Source of the DNA: Peptoniphilaceae bacterium
GTDB lineage: Bacteria; Bacillota; Clostridia; Tissierellales; Peptoniphilaceae
Direction of reading: 5' to 3'
DNA: 64,000 nt
Assembly (NCBI GenBank): GCA_028723425.1
Contig: JAQYEZ010000003.1
Coordinates: 1-64,000, forward strand
Shown here: positions 58,287 through 64,000 of the stretch, piece after piece
Position numbering within the stretch: position 1 is the first letter of the stretch
How the letters are laid out: every line of letters starts with the position of its first letter
Made by a program: the position numbers and the translations under genes
Notes under the pieces: model-generated
Seen by the model: only the letters and a program-made list of their open reading frames with translations
What the model was told of the DNA's origin: nothing
Databases searched by the model: none

Positions 58287-59167
58287 CCTTTGTCTCCTCC
58301 AACCATCATTCCTTCAGTTAATTGCTTTTGTACCAATATATAAATCAATAAAGTAGGTATCATTACTATTACAAGACCAGCATATAACCTACCGTAGTTT
58401 GCAGCTCCTCTGGCTGCTTGTTGAAGGTTAATAAGGCCAACTGGCAAAGTCTTTTTTAGTGGATCTGTCATTATGGTTAAAGCCAAGATATACTCATTCC
58501 AGAATGACAAGAAATTAAATAATATTACAGTAATTACAGCAGGTTTTGCCATAGGCACTATAACATCTATCATAGTTCTAAAATAACCTGCTCCATCTAT
58601 ATAGGCAGCCTCTTCATATGATTTTGAAATTGATGAGAAGAAGTTTGACAAAAGATACACTGTAAATGGAAGGGATGTTGAGGCATAAATCAATGCCAAA
58701 ATAAATCTGTTATTCATCAAAAATCCATTACCAAAAATAGATGCCAAAAATCCATCACTTAGGGCTATATTCCAATCTCTAAGTATCAAAAATATAGGAA
58801 TAACTATATATGATAAGTTGATAAACAAACCTGCCTTTAAAATAGTTGACAAAACTTTTCTAGCTTTAAATTCCATTCTAGCCAAAACATATGAACAAGG
58901 CAAAGCTATTACCAAGAGTAATACTAAAGCCATGGCAGTAACCAAAACTGAATTTAAGAAATAATCTCCCATTTTAGCTGCATTCCACGCATCAACGAAA
59001 TTAGCAAAGTTGAAAGATTTTGGAAGAGCCCATGGATTCCCATAAAACTCTGGATTGGTTTTTATACTAGCCATAAATACCCATCCTACTGGTACTATTA
59101 TAGAAAAAGCTAGAAGAATTAAGCAAATAGATATAAATATTTTAAATAATTTTGATTGTTCCTTCAT
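58283..59167 (-). CDS. Carbohydrate ABC transporter permease (MalG-like)
   Basis: Multi-TM; EEAAYIDGAGYFRTMIDVIVPMAKPA EAA loop. Confidence 0.9.
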   Translation of the reverse strand: MKEQSKLFKIFISICLILLAFSIIVPVGWVFMASIKTNPEFYGNPWALPKSFNFANFVDAWNAAKMGDYFLNSVLVTAMALVLLLVIALPCSYVLARMEFKARKVLSTILKAGLFINLSYIVIPIFLILRDWNIALSDGFLASIFGNGFLMNNRFILALIYASTSLPFTVYLLSNFFSSISKSYEEAAYIDGAGYFRTMIDVIVPMAKPAVITVILFNFLSFWNEYILALTIMTDPLKKTLPVGLINLQQAARGAANYGRLYAGLVIVMIPTLLIYILVQKQLTEGMMVGGDKG

Positions 59168-59176
59168 TCTTCTCTC

Positions 59177-60070
59177 CTAGTATTGTGTTATCTCTCTGTT
59201 AGTTATTTTATGAACAATTGCAGATAAGATAAATGAAAATAAAAATACAATAACACCAATGGCTAGTCCATAACCAAAGGCTGAGTTTGTATAAGCTTGT
59301 TCATATTGATAGTTCAATAAGGTCAAGCTTGCACCATCTGGTCCCCCACCTGTCAAAGCCTTGATAATTTGGAAGGCTATATTTATATTAGAAATAATAT
59401 AAAAGGTTAGGGTTGTTCTTACGGTTTGCCATGATAAAGGCAAGGTAATATCAAAAAATTGTTTTACCCTACTTGCACCATCAAGTTTTGCAGCCTCATA
59501 AAGTTGTTCTGGTATTTGGGACATCGTTGACATATACATTACCATATAATAACCAATAGCCTGCCAAATCATTGCAAAAGCTATAGAATAGATAACATAT
59601 TTTCTATCACCAAGAAACGGAAAGTTTGTATAGGTATCAGGATTAAACAATCTGAAGAAACCATTTAACAAGCCTTGATCCATACCATAAATAGCCGCAA
59701 AAATAGAAGCGATTACAGCAATTGACAAAATATTTGGTATATAGAATATTATCCTAAAGAAATTTTGACCCTTGAATTTTTCCCTAGTCAAAATCGAAGC
59801 AAAAATAATAGCCATAAACATAGTTACTATGGTAACTACAACTATCAAAAATACTGTATTTTGAAAGGCTCTTACAAACTTATCATCTGCAAAAAGCAAC
59901 TTGTAGTTTCCCAATCCTACAAATGTCTTGTTACCTGATAGACCTCCAGTTTTATACAAGCTTTCTTTAAAAACGTTTATCGTTGGATAAATTATAAAGA
60001 TTGCATATAATAGGAAGGCTGGCAACAAACCTAGAATAATAAATCTCTTTTTTTCCCCACTGTTCTTCAT
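59177..60070 (-). CDS. Carbohydrate ABC transporter permease (MalF-like)
   Basis: YEAAKLDGASRVKQFFDITLPL EAA loop. Confidence 0.9.
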   Translation of the reverse strand: MKNSGEKKRFIILGLLPAFLLYAIFIIYPTINVFKESLYKTGGLSGNKTFVGLGNYKLLFADDKFVRAFQNTVFLIVVVTIVTMFMAIIFASILTREKFKGQNFFRIIFYIPNILSIAVIASIFAAIYGMDQGLLNGFFRLFNPDTYTNFPFLGDRKYVIYSIAFAMIWQAIGYYMVMYMSTMSQIPEQLYEAAKLDGASRVKQFFDITLPLSWQTVRTTLTFYIISNINIAFQIIKALTGGGPDGASLTLLNYQYEQAYTNSAFGYGLAIGVIVFLFSFILSAIVHKITNREITQY

Positions 60071-60188
60071 ACTTTCTCCTTACTTTTACATAGATTATCA
60101 TCTTTGTACCAATTATACCACAGGAAACGTTTATGTTAAAGTCATTATTTTAGTAATTATTGATTTTTCGATGGCACAATTGTTACTA

Positions 60189-60265
60189 TTGGTATCTATA
60201 TGGTAATGATGTTTTAATACTATTTTTTTAAGCATACAAATTAAGTACCAAATTAGATACCATTA
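60189..60265. promoter_or_regulatory. Inverted pair of TGGTATCTA-(A)TNTGGTA elements upstream of the GNB/LNB operon
   Basis: + strand ttggtatctatatggtaatg (60189-60208); minus strand taatggtatctaatttggtactt (60265-60243). Confidence 0.5.
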
Positions 60266-60363
60266 TTTATAAAATAGTTACCTTATTTTTTTCTGGACCA
60301 AAGACAAATTGAAAGTACTTTTTGCTATTAGAACTATTAGCAAAGATAAACTTATCTACTAAA

Positions 60364-60390
60364 AAAAGCAGGCTTTATTTCTCCCGCTTT
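60364..60390 (-). terminator. Terminator after the EIIB gene
   Basis: aaagcagg...cccgcttt, U tract on minus strand. Confidence 0.6.
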
Positions 60391-60416
60391 TATTATGATA
60401 TTTAAATTTTTTTCTT

Positions 60417-60896
60417 TTATGCTTCTATAAAAAAGTCACTTAAATCTCTCTTGCAGGCAAAAGGACTTAGTTGGATAAAGACTTCTATATCATTTGATAT
60501 TAAGTTTGCAAATATCTCAAGGTCTTTTTCATCCACAGCAACTTCTTCTGTTAGAAGTTTTTTTCCTTGGCTTAGATGAATTATTCCTATATTTACTCTA
60601 TCTATAAAATAATCTTTTTCTAATATCTTTTCCAAATCTCTTGGACTTTCTACAATCAAGAAAATATCCTCGTTTTGATTGTTTTCAACATAATTTTTTA
60701 CTTGATCAAGTCTAAGATAATGGGCAGCAATCCCCTCTGGCATGGTCAAATTCATTACAGCTTGTTCGAAATCATCTTGGTAGACCCTATCGTTAGCTAT
60801 AATTACTGTATCCAAATTTAAATACTCAGTCCAATAAGAAACAACTTTTCCATGACTTAATCTTGAATCAATTCTTGCAAGTTTTATATTTTTCAC
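60417..60896 (-). CDS. PTS mannose/fructose/sorbose-family EIIB subunit
   Basis: (V)KNIKLARIDSRLSHGKVVSYWTEYLNLDTVIIANDRVYQDDFEQAVMNLTMPEGI; GTG 60896 preferred because the longer ORF begins inside a terminator hairpin. Confidence 0.85.
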   Translation of the reverse strand: MKNIKLARIDSRLSHGKVVSYWTEYLNLDTVIIANDRVYQDDFEQAVMNLTMPEGIAAHYLRLDQVKNYVENNQNEDIFLIVESPRDLEKILEKDYFIDRVNIGIIHLSQGKKLLTEEVAVDEKDLEIFANLISNDIEVFIQLSPFACKRDLSDFFIEA

Positions 60897-60958
60897 ACTA
60901 TCCCCTTCTTTTCTAACTAGCCTTAGCATACCATGTAAAGGGATAAAAATCAAATAAA

Positions 60959-61000
60959 ATTGCCCTAGCAATATTGAAATTCCAATATTATTAGGGCAAG
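60959..61000 (-). terminator. Terminator after sdaAA
   Basis: ttgccctagcaatattg...caatattattagggcaa. Confidence 0.75.
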
Positions 61001-61007
61001 TGTTTTC

Positions 61008-61889
61008 TTATTCTTCTACCTTATCTATATATTTCGCCTTAAGTCTTAGGGCTGATTCACAAACTGCTATTCCACCTTCACCAGTTTCTCTTAGACTTTG
61101 TGGCAAGCTATCTCCAACTCTTTTTAGGGTTTCTACACATTCATCAAAGCTTACAAACATGGTAACTCCAGCCATAGCCATATCTGCTGCCGCCATAGCA
61201 TTTATTACCCCTGATGCATTTCTCAAATTACATGGAAACTCTACCATGCCTCCTATAGGATCACAAACAAGGCCCAAAACTATAAGTAAAGCTATTGATG
61301 CAGCGTTTTCTTGAGTTTCTATATCTCTACCTCTTAAATAGCAAATTGCTGCTGCTGCCATAGCTGATGCTGCTCCACATTCTGCTTGGCAGCCACCTTC
61401 TGCTCCAGCAAAGGTTGCAGAATCCGCTATTACTTGTCCAATTTCACTTGCAACTAAGATAGCCTTACTTAATTCTTGGTCAGAATACTTGTATTTGTTA
61501 TACATAGCCATCAAGGTTGCAGGAAGTATACCAGCAGATCCAGCTGTTGGGGCTGCGACAATTTTTCCCATAGAGGCATTTACTTCAGAAGTTGAAAAAG
61601 CCATAGCCATAGCATTTGTTGCTATATCTCCCAAAACTGTATCATTTGATAAAAAATAATCATTCATAACTTTGGCATTGCCACCAGACATACCAGTCAT
61701 TGATCTTACATCTTTATTAATGGCTGTTGTTGCTGATGATTTCATTATATCTAAAGCTCTTTGAAGTCTATCAAAGACTTCTTCTTTAGACTTCTTTGAT
61801 AGTTCCATTTCATCTTCTAGAGCTATCTCCCAAATTTCCTTATTTTCATTTTTACATCTTTCTTTGATGGATTTCATTGTTGTTTTCAT
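61008..61889 (-). CDS. sdaAA: L-serine dehydratase, iron-sulfur-dependent, alpha subunit
   Basis: MTGMSGGNAKVMNDY; APTAGSAGILPATL; EGGCQAECGAASAMAAAAI; CDPIGGMVEFPC. Confidence 0.94.
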   Translation of the reverse strand: MKTTMKSIKERCKNENKEIWEIALEDEMELSKKSKEEVFDRLQRALDIMKSSATTAINKDVRSMTGMSGGNAKVMNDYFLSNDTVLGDIATNAMAMAFSTSEVNASMGKIVAAPTAGSAGILPATLMAMYNKYKYSDQELSKAILVASEIGQVIADSATFAGAEGGCQAECGAASAMAAAAICYLRGRDIETQENAASIALLIVLGLVCDPIGGMVEFPCNLRNASGVINAMAAADMAMAGVTMFVSFDECVETLKRVGDSLPQSLRETGEGGIAVCESALRLKAKYIDKVEE

Positions 61890-61893
61890 TTAT

Positions 61894-62550
61894 CTACCCC
61901 AAATATTTTATAAAGATAAATTCTTTACCATTTTTTATTTCTTCATATATATCTTGTCTCAAACCTTGATCAAGCTCTGTTACCAACATAACTTTTTCTC
62001 CATCCTTAATGGTTCTCATATTAAAGATATTGTAGCCTTGGTCATAAAGTATTGAAGAAACAAAAGCTATCATACCTTTTTGTTCCTTATAAGTTGCTAT
62101 AAGAGTAGGATTTTTACCTGAATATTCTACATCATTTCCATAGATTTTATTTATTTTAATATTACCACCACCTATAGATGAGCCTTGAACATCAAAAGTA
62201 CTTCCGTCTGGATAGGTCATTACAATTTTTACTGTATTTGGATGAACATTTCCAAGATCTGTTTCTATAAAATTAAATTCTATAGCTTTTTCCTTTGCAA
62301 TTTCAAAAGAATTTCTAAGTCTTTCATCATCTGGACCAAAGCCCAAAATTCCACCAACCAAGGCCCTGTCAGTTCCGTGGCCCCTGTAAGTTTTTGCAAA
62401 AGATCCATGTAGGTAAAAATCAACCTTGTTAAAACCAACTCCAGCAATATTTCTTGCAATATTAGCTATCCTATTAGCACCGGCGGTGTGCGAGCTAGAA
62501 GGGCCAATCATAATTGGACCTACTATATCAAAAACTGATAAATTTGGCAT
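61894..62550 (-). CDS. sdaAB: L-serine dehydratase, iron-sulfur-dependent, beta subunit
   Basis: SVFDIVGPIMIGPSSSHTAGANRIA; LHGSFAKTYRGHGTDRALVGG; GSSIGGGNIKI. Confidence 0.94.
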   Translation of the reverse strand: MPNLSVFDIVGPIMIGPSSSHTAGANRIANIARNIAGVGFNKVDFYLHGSFAKTYRGHGTDRALVGGILGFGPDDERLRNSFEIAKEKAIEFNFIETDLGNVHPNTVKIVMTYPDGSTFDVQGSSIGGGNIKINKIYGNDVEYSGKNPTLIATYKEQKGMIAFVSSILYDQGYNIFNMRTIKDGEKVMLVTELDQGLRQDIYEEIKNGKEFIFIKYLG

Positions 62551-63197
62551 TATACTCTCCTTATAGTATTAATTAAGTCTGGACTATCTATAATAGCATC
62601 AGGATTTTGTTGAATAAGGAAATCCTTGTCCCTAAAGCCCCATGCACAAGCTACCGTAAACACTCCAGCATTCCTACCACATTTGATATCAACTTCACTA
62701 TCACCAAAATATATGATATCGGTCATTTTTTCACCGAATCTTTGGCCAATTATATACAAGCCTTCAGGACTTGGCTTTCTTTCAATTTCTTCCTTAAAAC
62801 CAAGAATCATATCAAAATAATCCCTGCCCCAAATGTCTACAAGAACTTTCTTGCAAGTAGAATCTGGTTTGTTAGAAAAAGCAACCAAAAGCTCTCCTCT
62901 TTGTTTAATTTTTTCAAGTTCTTCCTTTATACCAGGATAAGGTTTGGTCAAATATGAAGGATTATCATCATAAATCTTATTATAGTAAGCTAGAACTTTT
63001 TCTAGACTTTGCTTATCCTCTATGCCAAGATATGATAAACATTTTTTTACCAAAACGACAGGTCCATTGCCAACATTTTTTCTAACCTCCTCTTTAGGAA
63101 GGTTTCCTAGGCCAAAATCAGCCAAAGCCTTGTTAATATAATATGAAATAGTGTCAATCGTATATAGCAAAGTTCCGTCAATATCAAAAATATACAT
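62550..63197 (-). CDS. HAD family hydrolase (phosphoglycolate phosphatase-like)
   Basis: MYIFDIDGTLLYTIDTISYYINKAL; VAFSNKPD; YFGDSEVDIKCGRNAG. Confidence 0.9.
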   Translation of the reverse strand: MYIFDIDGTLLYTIDTISYYINKALADFGLGNLPKEEVRKNVGNGPVVLVKKCLSYLGIEDKQSLEKVLAYYNKIYDDNPSYLTKPYPGIKEELEKIKQRGELLVAFSNKPDSTCKKVLVDIWGRDYFDMILGFKEEIERKPSPEGLYIIGQRFGEKMTDIIYFGDSEVDIKCGRNAGVFTVACAWGFRDKDFLIQQNPDAIIDSPDLINTIRRV

Positions 63198-63360
63198 AAT
63201 TTCTCCTTTACTTATGTACTTTCTTATATTATATCAAAAACGCAAACAATTGTACAAAATATATAAATCTTTGATAAAATATTAACATTAAAAAGTCGTG
63301 AATAATATAAGTCCTGCGGTATAATATTGAAAATATGAAGAATTTTTAAGGAAGGAAAAT

Positions 63361-64000
63361 ATGACAGAAGAAAGAAACTTATCCATGCTCTCAGATTTTT
63401 ACGAATTTACCATGGGCAATGGATATTTTAATCAAGGTATGAAAAATACTACAGCAATTTTTGATGCTTTCTATAGGTCAAATCCAGATAATGGTGGTTT
63501 TGCTATCTTTTCAGGACTTGAAGATATCATGGACTATGTAGAAAATATCAAGTTTACAGAAGAAGATATTGAATTTTTCAGAAAAAATTCTAACTTCTCA
63601 GAAGGATTTCTAGAATATTTAAAAAACTTCAAATTTACAGGCGATATTTGGTCTTTTAAGGAAGGATCAGCAATGTTTCCAGGAGAGCCTATACTTACTG
63701 TAAGGGCTCCAATTATAGAAGCACAGATTATAGAAACTTATTTACTACTTTCTATGAACTATAACTCCCTTATAACTACCAAGGCCAACAGAATCGTTAG
63801 AGCAGCCGATGGAAGATTGGTTATGGAATTTGGCGCAAGGCGTGCCCAAGGACCTGATGCTTCAATTAAAGGAGCAAGGGCTGCCTTTATAGGAGGGGCT
63901 CCGCTTACTTCAAATACCTTAAGCGGAAAAAAATATAGCATTCCTGTAGGTGGAACCATGGCTCATTCATGGATCCAATCATTTGATTCAGAATATCTAG
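63361..64000 (+). CDS. pncB: Nicotinate phosphoribosyltransferase, 5' part (runs off window end)
   Basis: Open frame from ATG 63361 to window end, absent from the ORF track: MTEERNLSMLSDFYEFTMGNGYFNQGMKNTTAIFDAFYRSNPDNGGFAIFSGLEDIMDYV...FGARRAQGPDASIKGARAAFIGGAPLTSN. Confidence 0.92.
   Translation, partial: MTEERNLSMLSDFYEFTMGNGYFNQGMKNTTAIFDAFYRSNPDNGGFAIFSGLEDIMDYVENIKFTEEDIEFFRKNSNFSEGFLEYLKNFKFTGDIWSFKEGSAMFPGEPILTVRAPIIEAQIIETYLLLSMNYNSLITTKANRIVRAADGRLVMEFGARRAQGPDASIKGARAAFIGGAPLTSNTLSGKKYSIPVGGTMAHSWIQSFDSEYL

Noticed and set aside
60897-60971. 25-residue N-terminal extension of EIIB
   Set aside because: Starts inside the sdaAA terminator stem; GTG 60896 with upstream ggggat RBS fits EIIB homologs
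63759-63959. 66-aa minus-strand ORF at the window end
   Set aside because: Antisense to the nicotinate phosphoribosyltransferase frame that runs off the window
1-64000. CRISPR arrays, prophage, restriction-modification or toxin-antitoxin systems
   Set aside because: No regularly spaced repeats, phage structural genes or recognisable defence/toxin proteins seen

Overview
Low-GC Firmicutes chromosome segment, probably a Peptoniphilaceae/Anaerococcus-like anaerobic coccus; this taxonomic guess comes from protein style only. Left to right: (1) an IS-type element with a 500-aa DDE/rve transposase and an unusually hairpin-rich 3' tail (1-1905); (2) a housekeeping block on the minus strand (gpmA, mreB-like, metK, ispF, ispD, PIN/TRAM protein, carD-like, diacylglycerol kinase family); (3) thiT, manA, and an ABC-2/GntR module; (4) a stripped-down EpsG/Wzz/BY-kinase-like/SH3-lipoprotein operon; (5) a ~35 kb selenium-dependent molybdenum hydroxylase and anaerobic purine/urate degradation island, 15.5-50.6 kb. 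The island holds YqeB, YqeC, MocA-like, XdhC-family, Se-dependent XDH, HyuA, Ade, XdhABC, two NCS2 permeases, SsnA, YgfK, YgeY, YgeW, YgeX, SelD-YedF-DUF3343-CsdB, ModABC, MOSC, MoaC/MogA fusion and MoaA; (6) DUF4097/DUF2089 and glycosyltransferase genes; (7) a GH112 galacto-N-biose/lacto-N-biose phosphorylase operon with ABC permeases but no local solute-binding protein; (8) an orphan PTS EIIB, L-serine dehydratase, a HAD phosphatase and the 5' part of a nicotinate phosphoribosyltransferase. The most interesting items are the selenium-delivery operon within the purine island, a 12-bp motif shared by its two control regions, a degenerate-P-loop polysaccharide-kinase operon with a lipoprotein gene lacking a canonical start codon, structured RNA candidates, and a perfect 24-bp tandem duplication of a ribosome-binding region. 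No tRNA, rRNA, CRISPR array or prophage was recognised.
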